Assembly: GCA_029973955.1 (NCBI GenBank)
Contig: JARKQJ010000005.1
Location: 1-64,000, forward strand
DNA from: Paludibaculum sp.
Lineage (GTDB): Bacteria; Acidobacteriota; Terriglobia; Bryobacterales; Bryobacteraceae
DNA: 64,000 nucleotides
Reading direction: 5' to 3'
A program made the position numbers and the translations under genes. The notes under the pieces were generated by a model, which saw nothing but the letters and a program-made list of their open reading frames with translations, was not told where the DNA came from and did not search any database. Below, piece by piece: positions 48,902-60,453 of this stretch. How positions within the stretch are numbered: position 1 is the first letter of the stretch; every line of letters begins with the position of its first letter.

Positions 48902-48933
48902 GCTCTCGTGGAAGCATCTGCTTCCGCGGGGGC
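48902..48933 (+). terminator. Strong hairpin after short peptide 2
   Basis: Fifteen-base arms (48902-48916 and 48919-48933) pair with a few G-T wobbles around a very tight loop, followed by TTTGTTGCGTTTGG. It is the best U-rich terminator of the three. Confidence 0.75.
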
Positions 48934-49011
48934 TTTGTTGCGTTTGGAGAAGACGGTTATTCGGGGGAGGGCATGCAGCGGCTGACGCCCGAGGAAATAC
49001 TCCGCGCGCCG

Positions 49012-49039
49012 TGATCGAACTGAACGGTGATTTGCGCCC
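49012..49039 (+). promoter_or_regulatory. Bipartite cluster motif upstream of short peptide 3
   Basis: TGATCGA at 49012-49018 and TGCGCCC at 49033-49039, 14 bases apart; ATG after 56 bases. As in unit 2, the base run after the second block is (C/G)GT...GTGTAGGCG. Confidence 0.75.
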
Positions 49040-49095
49040 GTTGTGGTGTAGGCGAAAGACGCCTGAGAAGAACAGAAAGAGAGGAGGAGATACCG

Positions 49096-49188
49096 ATGAA
49101 GACCAAGACCATTCTCAAAGCTGCCGACCTGCTCACCGCCCGGACGAGCGTCCGGGCGGGTCGTGGCGGCGAGCCCAACGACAAGTAG
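49096..49188 (+). CDS. Short GG peptide 3 (30 residues)
   Basis: 30 codons behind GAGGAGGAGA. Starts M-K-T-K-T-I-L-K, then A-A-D-L-L-T-A, R-T-S-V-R-A-G-R-G-G and the tail E-P-N-D-K. It differs from peptide 1 at residues 3, 4, 8, 16 and 28 only, while the DNA around it has diverged more, which points to selection on the peptide sequence. Same possible C39 cut after GG. Confidence 0.8.
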   Translation: MKTKTILKAADLLTARTSVRAGRGGEPNDK

Positions 49189-49212
49189 AAACGCCGGGAA
49201 ACCACGCCGAGC

Positions 49213-49244
49213 GCCCTCGCGGAAGCGTTGTCTTCCGCGAGGGC
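49213..49244 (+). terminator. Strong hairpin after short peptide 3
   Basis: A 13-bp perfect stem (GCCCTCGCGGAAG / CTTCCGCGAGGGC) with a 6-base loop, followed by CTCTGTGCGTTTGG. It ends the third unit. Confidence 0.8.
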
Positions 49245-49435
49245 CTCTGTGCGTTTGGGACATGCTGAGGCGATGGAGGCCGCTGGGGCAGAAGGAGGCG
49301 TCGGGCGTCGCTCCCGCGGCCGGCCTGGATTTGCGCATGGTGACGGCACGGCTGGGGTGCGATCACGAATGCGGACAGGAGGAAGATTCCCGCTTCGCCA
49401 GAATATGGCCTCAGCGGGGCTCGACCGGTGGATGA

Positions 49436-50449
49436 CTATTTCTTCCTTGGCGGCTTGAGCATGTCCTGGAGGGCTTTTTCCCGAGTGCCGGCGCTCCAGG
49501 CGGATTGGAGGGCGTCGTCAGTCCAGCCGTAGACGCGGCCGAGGAGGAGGAAGGCGGGCAGCGCGTGGGGGAGGTGCTGCCAGCGGGCCATTTCGAAGAG
49601 GGCTGGGAGGGCGCGGTCGCGGATGCCGGCGATGGCCGATTCATCGCCTTTGTCGGCATAAAGCATGAGGATGCGGACGGCTTCGAGGCGGTCACTGAGT
49701 TCGACGGAGTTGAGCATCTCGATGAACCAGGTGGGCTGGACCTTGAGGCCGAGTTCGGGCTGGCGCATGGAGAGGTAGGCGATGGCTTTGAGGGCGCGGG
49801 CGGCGTTGAGTCGCACACTGCCGTCGGGGTCGAGGAGGGCGGATTGGAGATCGGCAATGACGGCGGCCTTGTCCGGCGCGTACCCGAGGACGTAGGCGGC
49901 CATGGAGCGCTGCTCGGGGGAGGCGGCTTCCAGGAGGACCTTGCGGATGAGATTGAGGTTGAGTTCTGCAAAGCCGATGAAGCGCTCCTGGGCCAGACGG
50001 GCGGGGAGGTTCTGGAGGAGGGAGTGGCCATGGGAGAGATCCTCCTTTAGGTCGCCTTCAGAGGAGGCGCGGGAGAGGGTGGAGGAGAAGTCGGCGTAAG
50101 CGGCGGCGAGGTCGTCTGGGAGGGCGAGAGACTCATCCTGGGGGTAGGGTTTGATATTGGAGCCGAGGCTGCCGCGCTCCTCGATGCCGACGTAGAGGAT
50201 GACCTTGCCCTGATCGCAGCAATAGGCTTCGAGGCGGGCGCGAACGACGCCTTCGATGGATTCGAGTTTTTCCTCCACGTCGCCCTTGGACTTGGGGAGA
50301 GGGTCGCCGGGACTGACGGCGAGGAGTTTGCGGACCTTGTCGGGCGAGATCTTACGGATGCCGAAGACCTCGACCGTGCCGATGGCGGGTTGGGCGGCAA
50401 GAGGGAGGGCGCAGGAGAGTGCCAGGGCCAGGACTACCAAGTTTTTCAT
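49436..50449 (-). CDS. Exported POTRA-like/HEAT-repeat protein
   Basis: 337 residues from the ATG at 50449. The signal peptide (MKNLVVLALALSCALPLAAQ) is followed by a POTRA-like domain (~24-92: 'GTVEVFGIRKISPDKVRKLL', 'GDVEEKLESIEGVVRARLEA', 'GKVILYVGIEERG') and then helical HEAT-like repeats (~155-337, 'LLDPDGSVRLNAARALKAIA', 'LEAVRILMLYADKGDESAIA'). POTRA domains usually sit in front of Omp85 barrels; here the barrel is replaced by helices, so it may be a periplasmic adaptor. Function unknown. Confidence 0.75.
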   Translation of the reverse strand: MKNLVVLALALSCALPLAAQPAIGTVEVFGIRKISPDKVRKLLAVSPGDPLPKSKGDVEEKLESIEGVVRARLEAYCCDQGKVILYVGIEERGSLGSNIKPYPQDESLALPDDLAAAYADFSSTLSRASSEGDLKEDLSHGHSLLQNLPARLAQERFIGFAELNLNLIRKVLLEAASPEQRSMAAYVLGYAPDKAAVIADLQSALLDPDGSVRLNAARALKAIAYLSMRQPELGLKVQPTWFIEMLNSVELSDRLEAVRILMLYADKGDESAIAGIRDRALPALFEMARWQHLPHALPAFLLLGRVYGWTDDALQSAWSAGTREKALQDMLKPPRKK

Positions 50450-50668
50450 CTGTAGAATAAACGCCGCCCCAGGGGATCCGGTTTCGCCGGTGAGGGCAGA
50501 GAGGGGAGCCGGAGGTGGGTGAAATTCAGCATGGCAGAAAACGGGACAAGAAGAAATGGTTTTGTGGTGGGTGATCTGCCCCACCATAAGTAAACCTAAT
50601 CTGTACATTCACTTTCACAAGTCCAGCTATATCAGCATTTACAGGACACGCTGTCTGAATCTCCTTGA

Positions 50669-50684
50669 TGGCACGCTGCTTGCA
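50669..50684 (+). promoter_or_regulatory. Sigma-54 (-24/-12) promoter of nifJ
   Basis: TGGCACGCTGCTTGCA matches the consensus TGGCAC-N5-TTGCA at every fixed position, with GG and GC ten bases apart, and lies 20 bases before the nifJ ATG. The AT-richer sequence upstream (50580-50660) is the usual place for an enhancer site; a small palindrome GACA-CGC-TGTC is at 50645-50655. The first ~130 bases of this 255-base gap show nothing else. Confidence 0.8.
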
Positions 50685-50704
50685 GTTCAAATTGCGAGCG
50701 AACC

Positions 50705-54304
<3,600 letters not shown>

Positions 54305-54306
54305 CC

Positions 54307-55311
54307 ATGGCCGTCGATCTCACAACCGGATACCTCGGACTCAAACTCCGCACCCCTCTGGTTGCCTCGTCCTCGCCCTTTTGCAAGGACATCGGCAACA
54401 TCCTGAGACTGGAAGACGCCGGGGCGTCGGCCATTGTTCTGCACTCGCTGTTTGAGGAGCAGATCCAGGTGGAGAGCGGAGAACTGGACCGCTTCCTGAC
54501 GGAGACGTCGGACAGCTACGGCGAAGCGAGCAGCTACTTCCCTGAGATGGGGTCGTACAACTTCGGGCCGGAGCCGTACCTGAATCACATCCGCAAGGCG
54601 AAGGAGAGCGTGGACGTGCCCGTAATCGGGAGTCTCAACGGCGTCTCCACGGGCGGATGGATCCGCTACGCGCAGTTGATGGAGCAAGCCGGCGCGGACG
54701 CGCTGGAGTTGAACATCTACTACATGCCGACGGACCTGGAGATGACGGCGCAGAAGGTCGAGGAGATGTACTTCGACCTGGTGAGTCACGTGAAGGCGAG
54801 CGTGCGGATCCCGGTGTCGATCAAGTTGGGATCGCACTTCACCGCGTTCGCGCACTTTGCGACGCGAATGGATGCGGCCGGGGCGGACGGACTGGTGCTG
54901 TTCAACCGGTTCTACCAGCCTGACTTCGACCTGGACGAACTCGAAGTGGTCCCGAACCTGGTGCTGAGCGACTCGCATGAGCTTCGGCTGCGGCTGCACT
55001 GGACGGCGCTGCTGTACAACCGGATCCGGCCGGATCTGGCGATTACGGGCGGCGTGCACACGGCCGAGGACGTGGTGAAGGGTGTCATGAGCGGCGCGCG
55101 CTGCACGATGATGACCTCGGCTCTGCTGCGGCACGGGATTCCTTATCTCGAGAAGATCGAGGAAGACCTGATCGACTGGATGGAAGAGCACGAGTACGAA
55201 TCGATCCGGCAGATGCGCGGATCGATGAGTGCGCAGTCGGTGGCTGAACCGGCGGCGTTCGAGCGTGCGAACTACATGAAGGTGCTGTCGAGCTACACGT
55301 TGAAGTCGTAG
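54307..55311 (+). CDS. Dihydroorotate-dehydrogenase-like FMN protein
   Basis: 334 residues. TIM-barrel protein of the DHOD family: '[20 protein letters not shown]', '[20 protein letters not shown]', '[16 protein letters not shown]', '[14 protein letters not shown]', '[18 protein letters not shown]', '[20 protein letters not shown]'. It lacks the usual orotate-site Asn/Cys pattern of PyrD, so it is not the pyrimidine enzyme. It starts two bases after the nifJ stop and should share its sigma-54 promoter, which suggests an electron-transfer role with PFOR. Confidence 0.88.
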   Translation: MAVDLTTGYLGLKLRTPLVASSSPFCKDIGNILRLEDAGASAIVLHSLFEEQIQVESGELDRFLTETSDSYGEASSYFPEMGSYNFGPEPYLNHIRKAKESVDVPVIGSLNGVSTGGWIRYAQLMEQAGADALELNIYYMPTDLEMTAQKVEEMYFDLVSHVKASVRIPVSIKLGSHFTAFAHFATRMDAAGADGLVLFNRFYQPDFDLDELEVVPNLVLSDSHELRLRLHWTALLYNRIRPDLAITGGVHTAEDVVKGVMSGARCTMMTSALLRHGIPYLEKIEEDLIDWMEEHEYESIRQMRGSMSAQSVAEPAAFERANYMKVLSSYTLKS

Positions 55312-55333
55312 ACAGTTACTCGCGATAGAACGA

Positions 55334-55374
55334 CCCCGCTGCTCCGATGGAGTGGCGGGGCCGTTGGTTTTTTC
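55334..55374 (+). terminator. Rho-independent terminator of the nifJ operon
   Basis: A 12-bp GC-rich stem (arms 55334-55345 and 55349-55360, two wobble pairs) with a 3-base loop is followed by CCGTTGGTTTTTTC. It ends the nifJ/DHOD-like transcript. Confidence 0.85.
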
Positions 55375-55384
55375 AACGTTTCTC

Positions 55385-55518
55385 CGTATTTCGGGGACGG
55401 TGCACTCAATCCCCAAATTCCCAGCAGTTTTGGCAAAGCTCAGAAGGGGAAGCGCCTGAAAACAGGGCAGGCGGGGCTGGAAGAGTTTGGGGATTGAGTG
55501 CACCGTCCCCGAAATACG
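55385..55518. repeat. Palindromic element with perfect 33-bp arms (MITE/REP-like)
   Basis: Arms at 55385-55417 and 55486-55518 are exact inverted copies; the 68-base centre can pair partly too. The arms contain CGGGGACGGTGCACTCAATC. No transposase is nearby. Size and shape fit a non-autonomous mobile element or a REP-type palindrome moved by a transposase elsewhere in the genome. Whether it is repeated in the genome cannot be seen here. Confidence 0.75.
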
Positions 55519-55596
55519 ATGTTTGTTCGCTGGCTGGGGTATCGAAAGGGGTATGCTTTGGGATATCTCTCTTGGAGATGAGGGGAGAGGTTGCTG

Positions 55597-56187
55597 ATGC
55601 ATGCGTTGGGTTTGTCGGCGGGCGTAGTGTTACTGAGCCTCGGGCTGAGTGCAATCCCGATTACGATCACTTTTGACAGCGGAGATCCCATTGGGGGGCT
55701 GGTGTCCGGGTCCGTGCTGGGGTCACAGTATGCGGCGGCCACGGGGGCCACCTTCAGCGCCAACGCCATTTCCGGGTCAGGGGGGGCGACTGGAAACTGG
55801 GCAACAAACACCAACTTGACGATCGCCGATGCCGCCGGTAGCGGCGTGGGCGGCCTGAGAGCCCCTTCCCTGGTCAGCGGAAATCTGTTGCACAGCATCA
55901 ATGGGTGGGCGAACGAAGATGGGGACGCGAGCTTCCGCATCTCGTTTGCCAATCCGGTGAGGGACTTCAGCGCCACGTTTGCGGGCATCAAGACGGCGGG
56001 ATCCACCAGGGTCTTCGCCTACAACGGCGCGACGCTGCTGGCGACGGTGGCCGCGGCCCGAACGGGACAGCAAGTGGTGAGCGTGAGCGGCGTAGGACTG
56101 ATCGCCTCGGTGGCGGTGACGCCGGGCGACTATTCCGACTGGGTGGGTGTAGACGACATCACCTTCACGCCCTCGCAACAATCGTAG
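55597..56187 (+). CDS. Exported beta-rich protein, PEP-CTERM anchor cut off
   Basis: 196 residues from the ATG at 55597 (GGGGAGAGG upstream). The signal peptide is followed by a Gly/Ala/Thr-rich beta protein ('ITFDSGDPIGGLVSGSVLG', 'RISFANPVRDFSATFAGIKT', 'DYSDWVGVDDITFTP'), typical of PEP-CTERM cargo. Translation stops at TAG 56185-56187, immediately before an in-frame C-terminal sorting signal (next entry). As it stands the protein would be released instead of anchored. Confidence 0.75.
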   Translation: MHALGLSAGVVLLSLGLSAIPITITFDSGDPIGGLVSGSVLGSQYAAATGATFSANAISGSGGATGNWATNTNLTIADAAGSGVGGLRAPSLVSGNLLHSINGWANEDGDASFRISFANPVRDFSATFAGIKTAGSTRVFAYNGATLLATVAAARTGQQVVSVSGVGLIASVAVTPGDYSDWVGVDDITFTPSQQS

Positions 56188-56274
56188 GTTCCGGAGTCTT
56201 CGACCGTCGTGGCGATGGGCCTGGGCCTGGCGGCATTGGGCCTGGCGCCGGCGCGCCGCTCAAAGTCGAACTGA
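56188..56274 (+). pseudogene. In-frame PEP-CTERM anchor behind the TAG stop
   Basis: In the same frame as the upstream gene, codons after the TAG give V-P-E-S-S-T-V-V-A-M, then the hydrophobic stretch G-L-G-L-A-A-L-G-L-A, then the basic end A-R-R-S-K-S-N and TGA at 56272-56274. This is a complete PEP-CTERM tripartite signal except that the motif reads PES instead of PEP. A single nonsense change, or a sequencing error, separates it from its cargo. Confidence 0.75.
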
Positions 56275-56373
56275 GGACGGACGAAGTCCAAAGAAGCAGG
56301 GGTGGCCGCCGAGGCCGCCCCTTTATTGCGGAAATCGGATGAGCCGGACAGTCACGGCGGTTATGATTTCCTC

Positions 56374-58653
56374 ATGTGGTTTCGCGCCGGGTTGCTTCTG
56401 ATGGGTGTGTTGGTCCCAGTTTGGGGGCGGCAGGGATTGACCGGCACTGTGCGGGATGCGGCGGGCGGAGAGCGACTGGCGCGGGTGAAGGTCGCCCTGG
56501 CGTGCGGTGACACGGAACAGGAGACACGAAGTGATGCGGAGGGGCGATTCGGGTTCGAGCGCGCGGCCGAGGCGGGCTGCGTATTGCAGGCGGCGCTGGT
56601 GGGCTACCGGACACTGCGACTGGAGTTGAAGGGTGAGTCAGAGGTGGAACTGGCCCTGACGCCGGATACTTTCACGCGGCGGGAGCAGGTGAACGTAGCA
56701 GCCGGGCCGTTTGAGGTGACGGAGCAGTCGAGTCCGTCCGAGCGCGTCCTGACCGGTGCGGAGATCAAGAACCTGGCGGCGGTGCTGATCGACGATCCGT
56801 TGAGGGCTGCGCAGGCGCTGCCGGGGGTGGCGTCGTCAAACGACTATGTTGCGCAGTTTTCCGTGCGGGGTGCGGCCTTCCAGCGGACGGGGGTGTATCT
56901 GGACGGGGTCCTGATGCATAGCCCGTTCCACACGGTGCAGAGCCAGGAAGAGACGGGTTCGTTGTCGATAGTGAATGCCGACCTGGTGGAGGAACTGGTG
57001 TTGCACGCGGGCGCGCTGCCGGCCGCCTATGCGGACCGCACGGCCGGGGCGCTGGACCTGCGGTTGAGAGATGGCGACCGGACGGCGCCGATCATCCGCC
57101 TCAACGTGGGTGTGGCGGCTTCGGGGCTGGTGGCAGAGGGGCCGCTGACGAAGTCCAGGCGCGGTTCCTGGCTGGTTGCGGCTCGAAAGAGCTATCTGCA
57201 ATACCTGCTGCGCAAGAGTACGGCCGGGGACACCCTGGCGTTTGGGTTTTTCGACGCGGAAGGGCGGCTGACATACGATCTGGACCGCCGCAATCAGGTC
57301 ACGCTGAGCTTCATGGATGGCAGTTCGGATCTGGACCGCAGCGAAAACAAGAGCACGCTGGGGCTTAACGCGATCATGAACGGGGACTACCACACGACGG
57401 TAGTGAACCTGGGTTGGCGGTACGCGCCGTCGTCCGCGCTGATGCTGACGAATCGCGTTGCCTGGATGCGGGAGCGCTCCGGCAACATCAACAACCGGGA
57501 TTTGCCGCTGGGTGGCGCCGGATATGGGGAGTGGGTGGCGAACTCCTCCCTGGTGTGGAACTGGAGTTCGAACGCGCCGCTCCAGGCGGGTACATCGTTC
57601 CGCAGGCTGCACGACGACGGGTTTTCGGCGCAGTACAATTTCAATCCGCTGGCGGTGCGGCGGCGGGACAACTGGCACGCGACGGGGCTGCGCGGCGGCG
57701 GCTATCTGGAGCAAAGCTGGAACAAGGGTCCGCTGCGACTGGGCGCGGGCGCGCGCTTCGACGGATTTAGCGAGGCGGGGCCGACGGCTGTCTCTCCGCA
57801 CGCTTCGGCGACGGTGCAGGTGGGGCGCGGCACACGCCTGCAGGCAGCGTGGAGCCAGTCGATCCAATATCCAGCGCTGATGCCGCTGTTTATCCAGAAT
57901 ATGGGGAACCGGGCCCTGCTGCCGGAGCGGGCGACGCATATGGTAGGCGCGGTGGAGCAGAGCCTGGGCGGCCGCACGCGGCTGCGGGCGGAGTGGTTTC
58001 AGCGAGACGACCGCGACCTGATCGCGCAGCCGCTGATCGAGCCGCGAATGCTGAGCAACGGAACGATCTTCACCCCGCCGGCGGCGCCCAAATACCTGAA
58101 CTCGGTTCGAGGCCAGGCGCGCGGGTTCGAGGTGTTTCTGCAGCGGCGCACGGCGAACCGGGTGTCGGGGTGGGTCTCCTACGGGTACACGAAAACAGCG
58201 ATGCACGACGGCGTGACCGGGGCGAACTACGCCGCGGATTCCGAGCAGCGGCACACGGTGAACGCGTACGCGAGCTATCGAATCACGCCGGCGATCAACT
58301 TGAGCGGCCGGTACAGCTACGGCAGCAACTTCCCGATTCCAGGCTTCCTCCGGCAGCAGGGTTCTCTGTACTACCTTTCGGAAGAGCGCAATGCGCTGCG
58401 GCTGCCGGCTTATCACCGGACGGACCTGCGGCTCAACAAGAGTTTCCACCACGAGACGGCGCGCGGCTGGAGCTGGCGCGGCGTGCTCTACGTGGAAGTG
58501 ATGAACCTGACAAACCATGAGAACACGACTTACGACTCATTCAATGGATTCAACTCACGCACGGGGCAGGCCTATCCGGCATTTCTGAAGCTGTTTCCGA
58601 TTGTGCCGGCGGCAGGGCTGATGATCGAATGGGACAAGGGGACGAAGCGGTAG
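56374..58653 (+). CDS. TonB-dependent receptor with carboxypeptidase-regulatory N-domain
   Basis: 759 residues from the ATG at 56374. The signal peptide (ending near 'PVWGRQ') is followed by a CarboxypepD_reg-like domain (~20-100, 'GLTGTVRDAAGG', 'VALVGYRTLRLEL'-like), the plug ('AQALPGVASSNDYVAQFSVR', 'GVYLDGVLMHSPFH', 'ADRTAGALDLRLRDG') and a 22-strand-type barrel to the C-terminus. It probably imports or recognises a large ligand such as an oligosaccharide or metal chelate. No TonB, ExbBD or hydrolase partner is next to it. Confidence 0.9.
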   Translation: MWFRAGLLLMGVLVPVWGRQGLTGTVRDAAGGERLARVKVALACGDTEQETRSDAEGRFGFERAAEAGCVLQAALVGYRTLRLELKGESEVELALTPDTFTRREQVNVAAGPFEVTEQSSPSERVLTGAEIKNLAAVLIDDPLRAAQALPGVASSNDYVAQFSVRGAAFQRTGVYLDGVLMHSPFHTVQSQEETGSLSIVNADLVEELVLHAGALPAAYADRTAGALDLRLRDGDRTAPIIRLNVGVAASGLVAEGPLTKSRRGSWLVAARKSYLQYLLRKSTAGDTLAFGFFDAEGRLTYDLDRRNQVTLSFMDGSSDLDRSENKSTLGLNAIMNGDYHTTVVNLGWRYAPSSALMLTNRVAWMRERSGNINNRDLPLGGAGYGEWVANSSLVWNWSSNAPLQAGTSFRRLHDDGFSAQYNFNPLAVRRRDNWHATGLRGGGYLEQSWNKGPLRLGAGARFDGFSEAGPTAVSPHASATVQVGRGTRLQAAWSQSIQYPALMPLFIQNMGNRALLPERATHMVGAVEQSLGGRTRLRAEWFQRDDRDLIAQPLIEPRMLSNGTIFTPPAAPKYLNSVRGQARGFEVFLQRRTANRVSGWVSYGYTKTAMHDGVTGANYAADSEQRHTVNAYASYRITPAINLSGRYSYGSNFPIPGFLRQQGSLYYLSEERNALRLPAYHRTDLRLNKSFHHETARGWSWRGVLYVEVMNLTNHENTTYDSFNGFNSRTGQAYPAFLKLFPIVPAAGLMIEWDKGTKR

Positions 58654-58668
58654 CGAGGGGAGGCGCCG

Positions 58669-60387
58669 TCAGGCGTCGAGGGCGGAGCGGACGGCAGTAG
58701 CGAGGCTGAGGAGGGTGAAGGGCTTCTGGAGAACGGGGGCTCCACGCTGCTGCGGGTCGAGCTGGGCCATTTCTTCGGAGTATCCGGTGATGAAGAGGGC
58801 GCGGAGAGCGGGTTCCCGGCGGCGCAGGAGGCGGAGCAGTTCCGGACCCTGGATGTCGGGCATGGAGACGTCCGTGATGACGAGGTGGATCTCTCCAGAT
58901 GAGTTGGAATGTGCAGCGAGCGCCTGGGGGCCGCCGTTGGCTTCGACGACACGATAGCCGAGGGATTCGAGCATCCGGGCGGCGACACTGCGGACGGCAT
59001 CGTCGTCCTCCACGAGGAGGATGCGCTCCTGGCCCTGGGGAAAGGGCGAGCCATTCTGAGCAGAGGGTCCTGGCTGGGGTGCGGCCGGCAAATAGACGCG
59101 AAAGGTGGAGCCGGCGCCAGAGGCGCTTTCGGCGGCGATGGCGCCGCCGCCGTGAGTGACGATGCCATAGACGGTGGCGAGACCGAGCCCGGTACCGTGT
59201 CCGCGCTCCTTGGTGGTGAAGAAGGGCTCAAAGATGCGGCTGAGGGTGGCCGCATCCATCCCGTGGCCCTCGTCGACGACTGTGAGAAGCGTATAGTGGC
59301 CGGGAGCGAGGCCCAGGCCGGCGGTGTCGGCGGGCTCCAGGAAGCAGATGCGGCGTGTGGATATGTGGATTGAGCCGCCGTCCGGCATGGCGTCCCGGGC
59401 GTTGATGATGAGGTTGAGCAGCACCTGTTGCATCTGGCCTTCGTCGGCGAGCACGCCGGCAGCGGCGGGGTGGAGGTCGGATTGGAGGCGAATCCTCTCT
59501 CCGACGAGCCGCTGGAGCAAAGAGAGGGTGGAAGAGATGAGCTCGTTGAGGTGGATGGGTTTGGGTTCAACCACCTGTTTGCGGCTGAAGGCGAGCAGTT
59601 GTCCGGTGAGGAGCGTGGCGCGTTCGGTAGCTTTGCCGATTTCGGTGGCGGCCGGGGAGGGGTGGTCGCGGTGGAGCAGTTGGGCGTAGCCGCTGATGAC
59701 GGTGAGGAGGTTATTGAAATCGTGGGCGATACCGCCGGCCAGGAGTCCGATGGCTTCCATCTTGGCGAGACGGGAGAGTTGTTCCTCGAGGCGGCGGTGG
59801 TCGGTGACATCGACGGCGATGCCGCCGACGAGCGTCCGGCCGTCGAGTTGGACGGGGAAGCGGTGGACGAGCCAGTCGCGCTCTCCGAGTTTCCCCTTAA
59901 GGCGCAGAGTGCGCTCTCCCACCGGTTCGCCCGCCAGAACCCGCAGGTGGTCCCGATCGGCTATGCGGACCAGGTCTGGCGGGAAGAAGCGGCTGGCCGG
60001 TGCGCCGAGCCATTCGTCTCCACCGGCGAAGTTCTGCTGCCAGGAGGCATTGGCGTAGACGTAGTGGCCGTGCGCGTCGCGCAGGAAAGCGGCGGCGGGC
60101 AAGTGGTCCATAAACGCGGCGAAGCGGCTCTCCGACTCAGAGAGGGCGCGTTGAGAGGCGGCGATGGAGGCGAGGCGGGCGGAGAGGACGGCGTAGAGCA
60201 GGAGGCTGGTGACGGCGACGAAGAGGAGTCCCTTGTACTGGCTGATGAGGGTGAACTGGGGCGCATTGCCGAAGAGCCGGAAGGTAGCCTTGTCTGAGAG
60301 GATAATCCAGGCTCCGGCGGCGAGCGCATAGGCCCCTGCGATGCGCAAGGCGCTCCGGGCGGGAACGAGTTTCTGGGATCGTTCCAT
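58669..60387 (-). CDS. Hybrid sensor histidine kinase with C-terminal receiver
   Basis: 572 residues. Two membrane helices (~16-32 and ~52-70), a PAS domain (~83-195, 'FAAFMDHLPAAAFLRDAHGH'), HisKA with phospho-acceptor His222 ('LLAGGIAHDFNNLLTVISGY'), HATPase ('LLNLIINARDAMPDGG', 'DEGHGM', 'GHGTGLGLATVYGIV') and a receiver (~450-572, 'RILLVEDDDAV', 'LVITDVSMPD'). There is almost no periplasmic loop, so it may sense membrane state or a PAS ligand. No output regulator gene is adjacent. Confidence 0.93.
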   Translation of the reverse strand: MERSQKLVPARSALRIAGAYALAAGAWIILSDKATFRLFGNAPQFTLISQYKGLLFVAVTSLLLYAVLSARLASIAASQRALSESESRFAAFMDHLPAAAFLRDAHGHYVYANASWQQNFAGGDEWLGAPASRFFPPDLVRIADRDHLRVLAGEPVGERTLRLKGKLGERDWLVHRFPVQLDGRTLVGGIAVDVTDHRRLEEQLSRLAKMEAIGLLAGGIAHDFNNLLTVISGYAQLLHRDHPSPAATEIGKATERATLLTGQLLAFSRKQVVEPKPIHLNELISSTLSLLQRLVGERIRLQSDLHPAAAGVLADEGQMQQVLLNLIINARDAMPDGGSIHISTRRICFLEPADTAGLGLAPGHYTLLTVVDEGHGMDAATLSRIFEPFFTTKERGHGTGLGLATVYGIVTHGGGAIAAESASGAGSTFRVYLPAAPQPGPSAQNGSPFPQGQERILLVEDDDAVRSVAARMLESLGYRVVEANGGPQALAAHSNSSGEIHLVITDVSMPDIQGPELLRLLRRREPALRALFITGYSEEMAQLDPQQRGAPVLQKPFTLLSLATAVRSALDA

Positions 60388-60401
60388 GAGTGAGAAGCAA
60401 A

Positions 60402-60431
60402 AGGCGGCTCACCACATTGGATGAGCCGCCT
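60402..60431 (-). terminator. Terminator of the MFS gene
   Basis: A 10-bp perfect stem (AGGCGGCTCA / TGAGCCGCCT) with a 10-base loop; on the minus strand it is followed by TTTTGCTTC. It lies 23 bases after the MFS stop and separates it from the kinase gene. Confidence 0.85.
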
Positions 60432-60453
60432 GGGGAGTCTATTCAAAATTTGG

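Larger units (their letters stand above)
48390..49260 (+). repeat. Three tandem peptide units (motif-gene-hairpin)
   Basis: The three units start at 48390, 48704 and 49012 and so have a period of about 310 bases. Each holds bipartite motif, ribosome-binding site, short gene, hairpin and GCGTTTGG tail. Motif, coding start and hairpin are conserved, the gaps between them less so. The gaps between the genes (48615-48703 and 48946-49011) show no other gene; 49261-49435 likewise. Confidence 0.85.
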
